Of a DNA stretch of 64,000 nucleotides, positions 1 through 7,897 are shown piece by piece. The stretch covers positions 4,836,001 through 4,900,000 of the forward strand of contig NC_016631.1 of NCBI RefSeq assembly GCF_000178955.2, written 5' to 3'. The notes under the pieces were generated by a model. That model saw only the letters and a program-made list of their open reading frames with translations, made no database searches and had not been told where the DNA came from. The stretch comes from Granulicella mallensis MP5ACTX8. GTDB taxonomy: Bacteria > Acidobacteriota > Terriglobia > Terriglobales > Acidobacteriaceae. Made by a program: the position numbers and the translations under genes. How positions within the stretch are numbered: position 1 is the stretch's first letter; every line of letters starts with the position of its first letter.

Positions 1-1579
1 CAGGGAAAAGAGCCTGCATCGCCGAGACGTCGGTCGTGGGGTCATGGACATCCCACTTCGTCTCATGCGCATTGGAGGGGAAGGTATGGAGCGACCCATC
101 AGCGCTGTGCGTTCCATAGGCTAGATAAAAACGAGCAGCCTCTCGCATCACGGGATAGTTCTCGCGCAGGAAGTTCAAATCGTCCGTAAACAGAAATTGC
201 TGCCAGATCCACAGGGATACCTCGGCTCCGGTCGAGATCGTGCGTGCGTTGTAGTACGGCTTGGAGTCTTCGCCACAGTTGATCGCGGCAGCAGGGATCC
301 AGGTCTCATTCTCAAAGCCCTGACCGTTGAACCGCATCGTTTCAGGCACGCAGATTCCAGCCCGGCCGCCCATATGCTTTTTAGTCCAGACCAGCACGGC
401 GTTGAGATTTTCCCGGTAGAGGTTGAAATAAGAGTCGTTCAGATCAAGAACACCGGCGCCGAGATTCGCACTTACCTGCATGCGCAGATTCCAGTGCCAG
501 TAAGCGGAAGGCCCCCACTGGTGCTCATCGCGAATGGAAGAGAACAGATCGCCGATGCCGGCCTGCGCCCCAGGCAGCCTGTCACGGCTCTCAGCCGCAG
601 CCGTAAAGAGGTCGATCGTACGCAGGTTATTGAGGTACTCCGCAGTGTGATCGTGCGAGGAGACCTGGATCAACCCTACCCGCTCCCAGTACTGGTTCCA
701 CCAGGCACGGTGCTCACTCGATGAAAGCTTCTCAACTCCGGCAAGCAACTCCGACGCCGTGCTGAGCGCATCGCCGCCGCGCCAATGCGGCGCACCTGCA
801 AGAACACGAAACGATCCATCGGCTCGCGGATGAAAGCTTACTTTAATCGCAAGGCCATCCTGCTCGACGTGAAGGTCGGTCCCATCAACAGTCACCGCGG
901 ACAAGGAACCAAAGGTCTCGCCGCTGGCTCCAGCCTCCTCATTGTCCACCCAGGTCTCCGCGAGCACGCCGATGTTGCCCTTCTGCAGCACCTGAGGCTT
1001 ACGCGGCGACCAAAGCTTGAGCTCCACCGTCTGCAAGCTCTTGGGGTCTGCACCCTTCACCTCGACCACCAGCGCATCGAGCTTCTCCGCCACATACGTG
1101 ACGGCACTCATGCCGCCACCCTGCTCCTGAAACTCCCCGTCATAGAGATCCAGACGCGCGGAGTAGTCGCTGGCCTGCGTCAGTCTCCGCAGCCCAGGAA
1201 TCACAAGCTGGCCTGGAGACAGGCGGTGCGGAAAGGTATCGCCTCGATTGAGCTGCACGGTATAGCCATCCTGGGCCCACACTGCGGCACCGAGGCGTCC
1301 ATTGCCCAGCGGCATCAACTCCCGAGGCAATAGATTCGGCCGCTGAAGAATAATGTCCGAGCTTCCGACAACGCTCTTCGGGTCGACATGAAAACGGCCG
1401 TCCTGCCACGCGGTTGTCGTCTCTTTCGTCTGTCCAATCAGAGGCGCAGCAGCCAGAACAGCCAACGAAGAGGCAAGGACCATGTGTCCGACAGCTCTCG
1501 GTAATAAAGCAGAAGACCATGGAAAACGCATGTAACCGGATACTTTCAAAATAAGGCGGAACATGGACATGTCGAGCAC
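1..1579 (-). CDS. GH95-like glycoside hydrolase, secreted (3' part missing)
   Basis: An uninterrupted frame runs from the left window edge to a start near 1579; about 526 residues are visible and the C-terminus lies outside. After a signal-peptide-like stretch ending around 'APLIGQT', residues about 88-100 read 'LMPLGNGRLGAAVW', the hallmark N-terminal motif of GH95 alpha-L-fucosidase-like enzymes, and the visible end has 'YGTHSADGSLHTFPSNAHET', resembling the catalytic-barrel region. I chose the GTG at 1579 because AAGGAG lies 8 bases upstream; ATGs at 1570 and 1531 are in frame and either could be the start. It probably removes terminal fucose or a similar sugar from plant or fungal glycans outside the cytoplasm. 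It lies directly downstream of the GH92 gene on the same strand, 57 bases away, so the two are likely co-transcribed. The family call could also be a GH95-related DUF5703-type protein. Confidence 0.72.
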   Translation of the reverse strand, partial: MLDMSMFRLILKVSGYMRFPWSSALLPRAVGHMVLASSLAVLAAAPLIGQTKETTTAWQDGRFHVDPKSVVGSSDIILQRPNLLPRELMPLGNGRLGAAVWAQDGYTVQLNRGDTFPHRLSPGQLVIPGLRRLTQASDYSARLDLYDGEFQEQGGGMSAVTYVAEKLDALVVEVKGADPKSLQTVELKLWSPRKPQVLQKGNIGVLAETWVDNEEAGASGETFGSLSAVTVDGTDLHVEQDGLAIKVSFHPRADGSFRVLAGAPHWRGGDALSTASELLAGVEKLSSSEHRAWWNQYWERVGLIQVSSHDHTAEYLNNLRTIDLFTAAAESRDRLPGAQAGIGDLFSSIRDEHQWGPSAYWHWNLRMQVSANLGAGVLDLNDSYFNLYRENLNAVLVWTKKHMGGRAGICVPETMRFNGQGFENETWIPAAAINCGEDSKPYYNARTISTGAEVSLWIWQQFLFTDDLNFLRENYPVMREAARFYLAYGTHSADGSLHTFPSNAHETKWDVHDPTTDVSAMQALFP

Positions 1580-1636
1580 AGTTGGATCTCCTTGTACCTT
1601 TTCAATCGTTGCTTCCTGATGCGAAAAGCCTACGCT

Positions 1637-3919
1637 CTACCGTTTAGAGGCATCACTTATCGACACAGGTTTCCAGTCGGCAGCCCACCGTGAGGGAGCC
1701 GGCCCCATCACCATCTTCAGCGAAGCGCCAGCCTCGATATCGTCAAACCGAAGCACTGGAGTGGTCAATGGCTTACCGTTCAGAGTGACCGACTGGATAT
1801 ATACATTCTTCGCTGAATTGTTCTCGGTCGAGACTGAAAAGGTCTTCCCGTTCGTCAGCCGCAACGACATGCGTCGAAAGAGCGGGCTGCCGATCATGTA
1901 GTCGCCGGACGCAGGATTCACCGGATAAAACCCAAACGCGGTGAAGATATACCAGGCAGACATCTGCCCACAGTCATCGTCGCCGTCGATGCCTCCCGGA
2001 AGATTTGCATACTCCGCCGCGGCAATCTCCCGCACCTTCGCCTGCGTCTTCCAGGGTTGTCCGCTGTAGTCATAGAGATAGCCATAGTGATGACTTGGCT
2101 CGTTGCTGTGCACGTTATGGTTTCCTGCAAAGTGCTCGTCCAGCCTGGCGTTGTAGTTGTCTCTTCCACCCATAAGATCGATCAGGCCAGGAATGTCGTG
2201 CATCACGGCCCAGGTGTAGACCCAGGTAGTTCCCTCCGTCCAACCTTCGTCCGGATTCGCCCATGACCCATCGGATCTCTTGCCCTGCATGAACCCGGTC
2301 GCCTTATTAAAGAGGTTCTGGTAGTTCAAAGAACGGTGCAGGAAGTACTCATACTCCTTGTTCTTACCTAAGGCCTTGGCTAGCTGCGCCACGCACCAGT
2401 CGTCATAGGAGTCTTCCAGCGTGCTCGAGGCCGCCTCTGCCGTCTTATCGGTGGGAATATACCCCAGAGTCTTCAGGTAGGTAAGCCCGGCCCGCGCCTC
2501 GTAAGGAGTGTGCGGTTCCCTGTCGGCCCACCGCCTTGTCGTGTCCCCATCCGGTGGCGTCATCGCATCTTTGTACACGGCGTCCCAGGCAAGCTGGTAG
2601 TCGAAGCCGTGAAAGTGCTTTTGCACTGCCTCTGCGACCAGTGAGTCGGCATGGGTGCCGATCATGATGTTGGTGTAGGAAGGGTTGGGCCACTTCGGCA
2701 TCCATCCGCCTTCCTTGTAGTCCTGCAGAAGCGCCTGAATCATACCGTCGATCCGCTCAGGGGCGATCAGCGTCAGCAGGCTGTGCTCCGCCCGAAAGGT
2801 ATCCCAGATGGAGTACGCGGTATACGATTCCCCGGCATGAACCGTGTCGTCAAATGCACTGTAGTAGTGACCATGTTCCGAGAAGAGCCGCGGATAAAGC
2901 AGCGCGTGGTAGAGGCCGGAGTAGATGATCTTTCGCTGGTCTTCCGTAGCGCCTTCGATAGAAACACGCTCCAGCTTCTCGTTCCAAGTCTGTCGCAGCT
3001 TGAGTTGAACAGCCTTGAAATCCCAGTCCGGAATCTCGAGCTTCAGATTCTCACGCGCCTGCTCGATGCTGATAAAGGAGGTACCCACCCGGGCCTCGAC
3101 GATCTCCCCTTCAGCCGTTTTAAATTTCGCGTAAGCACCGATGGCGGAACCCGCCTGCGCAGGCTCCATTCCGTAGGTACCGGAGCCCTGGAATGCTTTG
3201 CGAAACTGTACGACAAAATACCCTTTGAAGTGGGACAGCTTCAAAGGCCCCAGGTGGGCGTCCATCCGGTCGGGATTGTAGCCCGTGATCTCATTTGCGG
3301 CAGCATCGACATGGGCAAAACCGGGCACACCAGGACGCGCAGCCTCCACCATGACGAGGGATGATTCATTGGCCGGGAAGGTAAACCGCAGATAGGCGCA
3401 GTGGTCTGTGGCCGTCATCTCCGTGCGAATTCTTCGCGACTTCCCGGCCTGCATCGATACCGAGTAGTAGTCCGGATGCGCGATCTCATCCGCATGCGTG
3501 AAGGGCAGCTTGCGCGCCTCAGGGCTGGTCTTTAGCTCATCCAGCTCGGGCATCAACGCAACATAGCCATAGTCCCCCATCCAGATGGCAGGCTGGTGGG
3601 TTCCCATAAAACCGGAGATCGCCGGATCGCTATATTCGTAGGAGGTAACGCTGATCTTGTTCTGACGTGTCTGCGGAGTCCAATCCGTCATGCCAAAGGG
3701 CGGAGTGACAAAAGGCATCGTGCCCCCATAACCGATAGCTCCCTTGCCAGTGCCGACGTAGACATTCACCTCATCAATCGCCGTCTTTTGCGCTCTCACA
3801 TGAAGAACAGGCAGAAGCACAAGCGCCGCGAGGAGCGCCCCGCCGAACGGCGACAGGAAAAGAAGAGTAGCTCTCTGCTGGAGGCACATGAAATCACTTG
3901 CCGCTGCTGACAGTCTCAT
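1637..3919 (-). CDS. GH92 alpha-mannosidase, secreted
   Basis: The 760-residue product has a hydrophobic signal stretch in residues 24-43 followed by the GH92 N-terminal beta-sandwich ('NVYVGTGKGAIGYGGTMPFVTP' region) and the (alpha/alpha)6 barrel. The family signature 'DGDDDCGQMSAWYIF' is present with Asp647-Asp649, where GH92 enzymes place the catalytic base, and is followed by 'FGFYPVNPASGDY'. GH92 enzymes are calcium-dependent exo-alpha-mannosidases that trim N-glycan or yeast mannan branches. Length and motifs are normal for the family. The start ATG at 3919 has GAAAGGG a few bases upstream; an internal Met at residue 11 is an alternative that would leave a shorter signal. Divergent from the sugar-transporter gene, with a LacI-like palindrome in the shared upstream region, suggesting common control. 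Confidence 0.92.
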   Translation of the reverse strand: MRLSAAASDFMCLQQRATLLFLSPFGGALLAALVLLPVLHVRAQKTAIDEVNVYVGTGKGAIGYGGTMPFVTPPFGMTDWTPQTRQNKISVTSYEYSDPAISGFMGTHQPAIWMGDYGYVALMPELDELKTSPEARKLPFTHADEIAHPDYYSVSMQAGKSRRIRTEMTATDHCAYLRFTFPANESSLVMVEAARPGVPGFAHVDAAANEITGYNPDRMDAHLGPLKLSHFKGYFVVQFRKAFQGSGTYGMEPAQAGSAIGAYAKFKTAEGEIVEARVGTSFISIEQARENLKLEIPDWDFKAVQLKLRQTWNEKLERVSIEGATEDQRKIIYSGLYHALLYPRLFSEHGHYYSAFDDTVHAGESYTAYSIWDTFRAEHSLLTLIAPERIDGMIQALLQDYKEGGWMPKWPNPSYTNIMIGTHADSLVAEAVQKHFHGFDYQLAWDAVYKDAMTPPDGDTTRRWADREPHTPYEARAGLTYLKTLGYIPTDKTAEAASSTLEDSYDDWCVAQLAKALGKNKEYEYFLHRSLNYQNLFNKATGFMQGKRSDGSWANPDEGWTEGTTWVYTWAVMHDIPGLIDLMGGRDNYNARLDEHFAGNHNVHSNEPSHHYGYLYDYSGQPWKTQAKVREIAAAEYANLPGGIDGDDDCGQMSAWYIFTAFGFYPVNPASGDYMIGSPLFRRMSLRLTNGKTFSVSTENNSAKNVYIQSVTLNGKPLTTPVLRFDDIEAGASLKMVMGPAPSRWAADWKPVSISDASKR

Positions 3920-4004
3920 TGAACCCTTTCAATGCGGAAGGTTGTTCCCGAAATCACTCGACACATTGACAGCCCCGCAAGTGGCTTATAAGGTTTATCA
4001 CGAC

Positions 4005-4016
4005 GTAAGCGGTTAC
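4005..4016. promoter_or_regulatory. LacI-type operator candidate between GH92 and sugar transporter
   Basis: GTAAGCGGTTAC is a 12-base imperfect palindrome (GTAA-N4-TTAC with a central CG), the form of LacI/GalR family operators. It lies 86 bases upstream of the GH92 start and about 200 bases upstream of the transporter start, so it could serve both. Its left half GTAAGCG recurs upstream of the TonB receptor at 18313. Binding is inferred from form and position only. Confidence 0.45.
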
Positions 4017-4055
4017 TAATTGCGATTCCGAGAGTAGCACAGGAGATTTCGACAC

Positions 4056-4160
4056 ATGGCTTTTCTGCGAAGCACCAGGACCGTCCTTACCGACAGCCAT
4101 TTTCTCGTGCCGTTCGTCGTGCTTCTGGCCGGAATCGTTCTTTTGGTGGTACTGCACTAA
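4056..4160 (+). CDS. 34-residue single-span membrane peptide
   Basis: A short frame encodes 34 residues: a basic N-terminus 'MAFLRSTRTVLTDSH' followed by one hydrophobic helix 'FLVPFVVLLAGIVLLVVLH'. AGGAG at 4041-4045 sits 10 bases before the ATG. It ends 47 bases before the sugar-transporter start on the same strand, so it probably shares its transcript. Nothing in it identifies a function; small membrane proteins of this shape often bind or stabilise a transporter, which is only a guess here. It could also be a leader peptide or a chance frame. Confidence 0.45.
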   Translation: MAFLRSTRTVLTDSHFLVPFVVLLAGIVLLVVLH

Positions 4161-4207
4161 GCACTCGTGCCTAAGCATAAATCTATCCATCCCACGAGGT
4201 CGAACGA

Positions 4208-5500
4208 GTGGCAGCTGAGATACAGAAAGTGCGAAACGAAATCCACTCCCTGCATATCCTGGGAGTGATCTGCGGCCTGGTGGCCGGCGTCTGGCTTGGA
4301 GCCGCGGAGGCCCCGGTAAAGCTGGTGACCGCAGGATACTCTCCTTTCGCCATCTCCCTCTGCATGGTGGCTGGTGTCTTCACCGCCCGGTGGACCTTTC
4401 CCACGCTGCTCAAAGGAACCGGCTATGTCTTCGCCGACCTGATGGAGAAGAAACACCTCATCGTGTGGGCGATCCTGGCGGGTGCGCTCTGGGCAGTCGC
4501 CAACACCTTGACGGTCTTTGCCGTCCGCGATGTAGGCCTTGCCGTAGCCTTCCCTCTCTGGAACACGAACTCCCTCTTCGGGCTGCTCTGGGGCCGGCTT
4601 CTCTTTCGTGAGCTGGAAGGGGCAAGCAACAGGAACACCGGCAAGGTTGTCCTCGGCGCGGTCGCTATCGTGATTGCGGCCATCATGCTGGGCTTCAGCA
4701 CCCTTCACGGATCCGGGCCGCAGGCCGCGCACAGCATCCGGGGATTCGTCGCGGCTATCGGCGCAAGCCTCATGTGGGGAACGATGTATGTCCCCTATCG
4801 CAAAGCCTATCTCAGCGGCATGAATCCCCTGTCCTTCGTCACGGCCTTCACCATCGGCGAACTGGGAACCGTTCTGATCCTCACGCTCGCTCTCGATGGC
4901 GGAACGCACTCGACAGCCTTTCAGCTCTTTCATATCCGAGGCGTACTGTTCTGGCTCTTCCTTGGCGGCTTCGTCTGGGTCATCGGAGATCTCTTTCAGC
5001 AGTTCGCGGCGAAGTATCTCGGCATCAGCCGCGGAATCCCTCTCTCCAACACGAATCAGCTTTGGGGACTAGCATGGGGTGCTCTGGTCTTCGGAGAGTT
5101 GGCGACGGCCAACAGCGCTCACAAGCTTTTGGTGCTGGCCGGATCGGTGATCATGATCCTGGGAGCGCTCTCCATCAGCACCGCCGTATCCTCGGGACGG
5201 GAACACACCTCGCGGCACGAAGCCGTGATGCGCGAGTGCGATCGCTACGGGCTGGACTACTACCGCACCCTGGCGGCGCTCGGAGGAGAGGAATTTGGCA
5301 GAGAAGGTGACGAGCGGAAGCGCTGGTGGGATTACCTGATCGTCCTCGTGGCAACCGGTATCTTCGTCTGGCTAGGCCTTAGAGCCGTGGTGCCACCCCT
5401 GAAGATGGACTTCGCGTGGGTCATAGGATTAAGCGTGGTACTCCTGGCGTCGCTTGTTGTGGGAACCTGGAGTCTGTGGCGCTGGACACGCTTTTCCTAG
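4208..5500 (+). CDS. GRP/GlcU-RhaT-like sugar permease with C-terminal extension
   Basis: The 430-residue protein is a polytopic membrane protein of the drug/metabolite transporter superfamily, glucose/ribose-porter (GRP) type. Residues about 15-340 hold ten hydrophobic segments in two related halves, with the repeated 'FPLWNTNSLFGLLWG' and 'IPLSNTNQLWGLAWG' motifs marking the internal duplication. Beyond that, about 90 residues follow: a charged loop (about 345-395) and two extra membrane spans, which usual GRP carriers of 280-340 residues lack. The start is GTG with GAGG 8 bases upstream. It probably brings in a monosaccharide released by the neighbouring hydrolases. The LacI gene follows 75 bases downstream. 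Substrate cannot be read from sequence. Confidence 0.82.
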   Translation: MAAEIQKVRNEIHSLHILGVICGLVAGVWLGAAEAPVKLVTAGYSPFAISLCMVAGVFTARWTFPTLLKGTGYVFADLMEKKHLIVWAILAGALWAVANTLTVFAVRDVGLAVAFPLWNTNSLFGLLWGRLLFRELEGASNRNTGKVVLGAVAIVIAAIMLGFSTLHGSGPQAAHSIRGFVAAIGASLMWGTMYVPYRKAYLSGMNPLSFVTAFTIGELGTVLILTLALDGGTHSTAFQLFHIRGVLFWLFLGGFVWVIGDLFQQFAAKYLGISRGIPLSNTNQLWGLAWGALVFGELATANSAHKLLVLAGSVIMILGALSISTAVSSGREHTSRHEAVMRECDRYGLDYYRTLAALGGEEFGREGDERKRWWDYLIVLVATGIFVWLGLRAVVPPLKMDFAWVIGLSVVLLASLVVGTWSLWRWTRFS

Positions 5501-5575
5501 AGGACGACTCGCGGCTTTGTCTCGCCCGCACAATCTAGTACTTTGGATGATTCGATATTTAGAAGGGGGCTGGGC

Positions 5576-6610
5576 ATGGCTGTTCGACTGAAAGATATTG
5601 CGCAGGAGCTTGGCGTCTCCGTTGTAACCGTATCCAAGGTCCTGCGCGGCAACTCCGACATCGGCGATGCGACGCGCAAGCGAGTGCTGAAGCGGATGAA
5701 GGAGCTGAACTATCGCCCCAACATGCTGGCTCGAGGTCTGGCCAACGGTCGAACTTACACGGTTGGCCTGGTCGTTCCCGATCTCGTTCACCCCTTCTTT
5801 GCCGAGTGCGCCAAGGCTCTGGGCGGCGTCCTCCGCAACAGCAATCGGGCATTGATTCTTGCCTCGTCGGAAGATGATCCCGAGATCGAGAAGCAGGAGA
5901 TTCGAGCGCTGATCAGCCGTGGCGTCGATGTCCTGATCATTGCCTCCTGCCAGTCCGACCTGCGGAGCTTTCGCCAATTGGGAGACGAAGTTACACCTTG
6001 CATCTTGTTCGACCGCAACTTCCCCCACCTGAAGGCCCACTTCGTCGGTTCTGACGACACGCGCGTAGGCGAGTTGGCGACGGAACACCTCATCAAGATC
6101 GGACGCAAGCGCATTGCGCACATCGGGGCGAAGGACACGAGTCCTGCTCTCGATCGGCTTCGCGGATACCGGAACGCTCTGGAGAAACACGATCTGGCTT
6201 CCCCTTCTAAATACGTGGTGATTCGCGATCGCCTGGAGGAGACGGGAGACCTGATCGGCTTTGAAGCGATGCAGCAACTGCTGCAGCTCAAATCTGTGCC
6301 GGATGCCGTCTTTTGCTACAACGATCTGACAGCAGTGGGAGCCACTGATGCGATCTTGCAGGCTGGTCTGCGCGTTCCCGAAGATATCGCGTTGATCGGA
6401 TGCGGAAACTTTCGCTACGCCAAATACCTGCGCGTCCCACTCAGTTCTATCGATCACGGCACTGCAGAGCTGGGCCGAATCACGGGAGAACTGGCACTTG
6501 ACCTCTCAGAAAAGAGGGAAAGAAAGCCAAAGAGCATTCTCGTCCCACCGACCCTGGTCGCACGGCATTCAACTGTGGGAGACGCGGCGCGCCCTAAAAC
6601 AAAGAAGTAA
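5576..6610 (+). CDS. LacI-family transcriptional regulator
   Basis: 344 residues. Residues 3-55 form a LacI helix-turn-helix ('VRLKDIAQELGVSVVTVSKVLRG') followed by the hinge 'LNYRPNMLARGL', then a periplasmic-binding-protein-like ligand domain with 'GLVVPDLVHPFF' and the late motif 'VPEDIALIGCGNF'. I chose ATG 5576 because AAGGGGG lies 6-7 bases upstream and the product then begins 'MAVRLKDIA'; a TTG at 5543 would add 11 residues. It likely senses a sugar or inositol derivative and represses nearby genes. Perfect or near palindromes of LacI type occur at 6894 and 4005, making myo-inositol oxygenase, GH92 and the transporter plausible targets. Confidence 0.93.
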   Translation: MAVRLKDIAQELGVSVVTVSKVLRGNSDIGDATRKRVLKRMKELNYRPNMLARGLANGRTYTVGLVVPDLVHPFFAECAKALGGVLRNSNRALILASSEDDPEIEKQEIRALISRGVDVLIIASCQSDLRSFRQLGDEVTPCILFDRNFPHLKAHFVGSDDTRVGELATEHLIKIGRKRIAHIGAKDTSPALDRLRGYRNALEKHDLASPSKYVVIRDRLEETGDLIGFEAMQQLLQLKSVPDAVFCYNDLTAVGATDAILQAGLRVPEDIALIGCGNFRYAKYLRVPLSSIDHGTAELGRITGELALDLSEKRERKPKSILVPPTLVARHSTVGDAARPKTKK

Positions 6611-6641
6611 TAGCCAGGGCAATCGCAGTTGCTTTTGCATC

Positions 6642-6820
6642 TCTGGTTGTCATTCCGAGCGAAGCGAGGAACCTGCTGTCTCCCGTCTTTTGCCAATGCC
6701 ACCACAAGCGTTATGCATCAGCTCAAACCTGGCTCCAGTTCTATCTCATAGTTTTCTATGTGACACGAACAAAGAACGGGAGACAGCAGGTTCCTCGCTT
6801 CGCTCGGAATGACAACCAGA
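6642..6820. repeat. Intergenic inverted repeat, GTCATTCCGA family (copy 1)
   Basis: Two 45-base arms (6642-6686 and 6776-6820) are perfect reverse complements, separated by 89 bases. The arms start with TCTGGTTGTCATTCCGAGCG and end with CTGTCTCCCGT. A sister copy at 53585-53794 has the same outer and inner ends but a different middle. It fills most of the gap between the LacI gene and myo-inositol oxygenase and has no coding capacity. Confidence 0.9.
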
Positions 6821-6893
6821 AAAGCAAAGGCAAAAACAACTGCCACATTAGGTCTCGCTCTCCAGTTGCCAACATTCGTCTGTTCCCCCTATA

Positions 6894-6905
6894 GTTACCG
6901 GTAAC
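6894..6905. promoter_or_regulatory. Perfect LacI-type operator upstream of myo-inositol oxygenase
   Basis: GTTACCGGTAAC is a perfect 12-base palindrome with central CG, as in LacI-family operators. It is 30 bases upstream of the myo-inositol oxygenase start, where a bound repressor would cover promoter or transcription start. The LacI gene is the next gene upstream on the same strand. Confidence 0.6.
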
Positions 6906-6935
6906 GCAGTTTGCGAGGCGTCCAAGGGGGACACG

Positions 6936-7805
6936 ATGGAAACGGTTGCGGATACAAAAATTTTTACCGATGCTCCATTGAAAGACATCGACGAGTGGGA
7001 TGAGTTTCTTGTCGGCCGTTACCAGGAAGGCAAGACCGAAGAACAGTTCCGGCAGTATGACGCGCAGGCTAACCCCGGCGTCGCAGAGTTCTATCGCCTG
7101 AACCACCAATATCAAACGCTCGACTACGTCCTGGCCAAAGAGAAGCAGTACTTCGGCCTCGACAAGGGAATGAAGAGCATCTGGGAAGCCGCTGAGTTTC
7201 TCAACACCCTGGTGGATGACAGCGATCCGGACACGGACCTCACCCAGATCGAGCATCTTCTGCAGACCTCGGAAGCCATCCGCAAAGACGGCCATCCGCG
7301 CTGGTTTGTACTGACGGGATTCATTCACGATCTCGGCAAGGTGCTCTGCCTGTGGGGCGAGCCGCAATGGGGCGTTGTGGGCGATACCTTCCCGGTCGGG
7401 TGCGCCTACTCGGATCAGATCGTCTATCCCGAGTACTTCAAGGCCAATCCTGACTTTCACAAGCCCGAGTACCAGACGAAGTACGGCATCTACGAACCGA
7501 ACTGCGGGCTCGAGAACGTCCACATGTCGTTCGGTCACGACGGCTACATCGGCGAAGTGATGAAGAACTATATGCCCGAAGAGTCGCTCTACATGCTGCG
7601 CTATCACTCGTTCTACTCGGCGCATCGGCACGGCGCCTACAGGCACCTCATGAGCCAGCACGATGTCGAGATGCTGGAGTGGGTGAATAAATTCAACGTG
7701 TACGACCTCTACTCCAAAGGCCACACGAAGCCTGACATAGCGGCGATCAAGCCTTACTACGACGACCTGTTCGCCGAGTTCTTTCCCGCCAAAATCGCCT
7801 GGTAG
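6936..7805 (+). CDS. myo-Inositol oxygenase (MIOX)
   Basis: 289 residues, matching the family length. MIOX uses a mixed-valent di-iron centre to cleave myo-inositol with O2 into D-glucuronate in the cytoplasm. All six iron ligands known from mouse MIOX have counterparts at matching spacing: His107, the 'HD' pair His131-Asp132 in '[10 protein letters not shown]', His201 in 'SFGHDGYIG', His224 in 'RYHSFYSAH' and Asp257 in '[11 protein letters not shown]'. The start ATG has AAGGGGG 5 bases upstream. It is followed by a strong hairpin terminator, so it is a single-gene unit with a LacI-type palindrome in its promoter region. Bacterial MIOX outside a few phyla is uncommon; here it sits among glycoside hydrolases, suggesting feeding on inositol-containing plant compounds. 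Confidence 0.96.
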   Translation: METVADTKIFTDAPLKDIDEWDEFLVGRYQEGKTEEQFRQYDAQANPGVAEFYRLNHQYQTLDYVLAKEKQYFGLDKGMKSIWEAAEFLNTLVDDSDPDTDLTQIEHLLQTSEAIRKDGHPRWFVLTGFIHDLGKVLCLWGEPQWGVVGDTFPVGCAYSDQIVYPEYFKANPDFHKPEYQTKYGIYEPNCGLENVHMSFGHDGYIGEVMKNYMPEESLYMLRYHSFYSAHRHGAYRHLMSQHDVEMLEWVNKFNVYDLYSKGHTKPDIAAIKPYYDDLFAEFFPAKIAW

Positions 7806-7810
7806 TCATA

Positions 7811-7854
7811 AAGGCCGCAGGGGCGTCTCCTATACGGGACGTCCCTGCGGCCTT
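7811..7854 (+). terminator. Hairpin terminator after MIOX
   Basis: A 17-base-pair stem (7811-7827 with 7838-7854, one G-U pair) and a 10-base loop begins 5 bases after the MIOX stop codon. A short mixed T-run follows. Strong intrinsic-terminator geometry. Confidence 0.75.
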
Positions 7855-7897
7855 ATCTTGATTGATAGTCTCTTCTCTATAGGTCGACATCCTCTTT

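Noticed and set aside
4157..4933. 258-residue minus-strand frame opposite the sugar transporter
   Set aside because: It is a GC-rich shadow of a well-supported membrane protein; its product is low complexity (Asp/Gly/Glu/His) with no family likeness.
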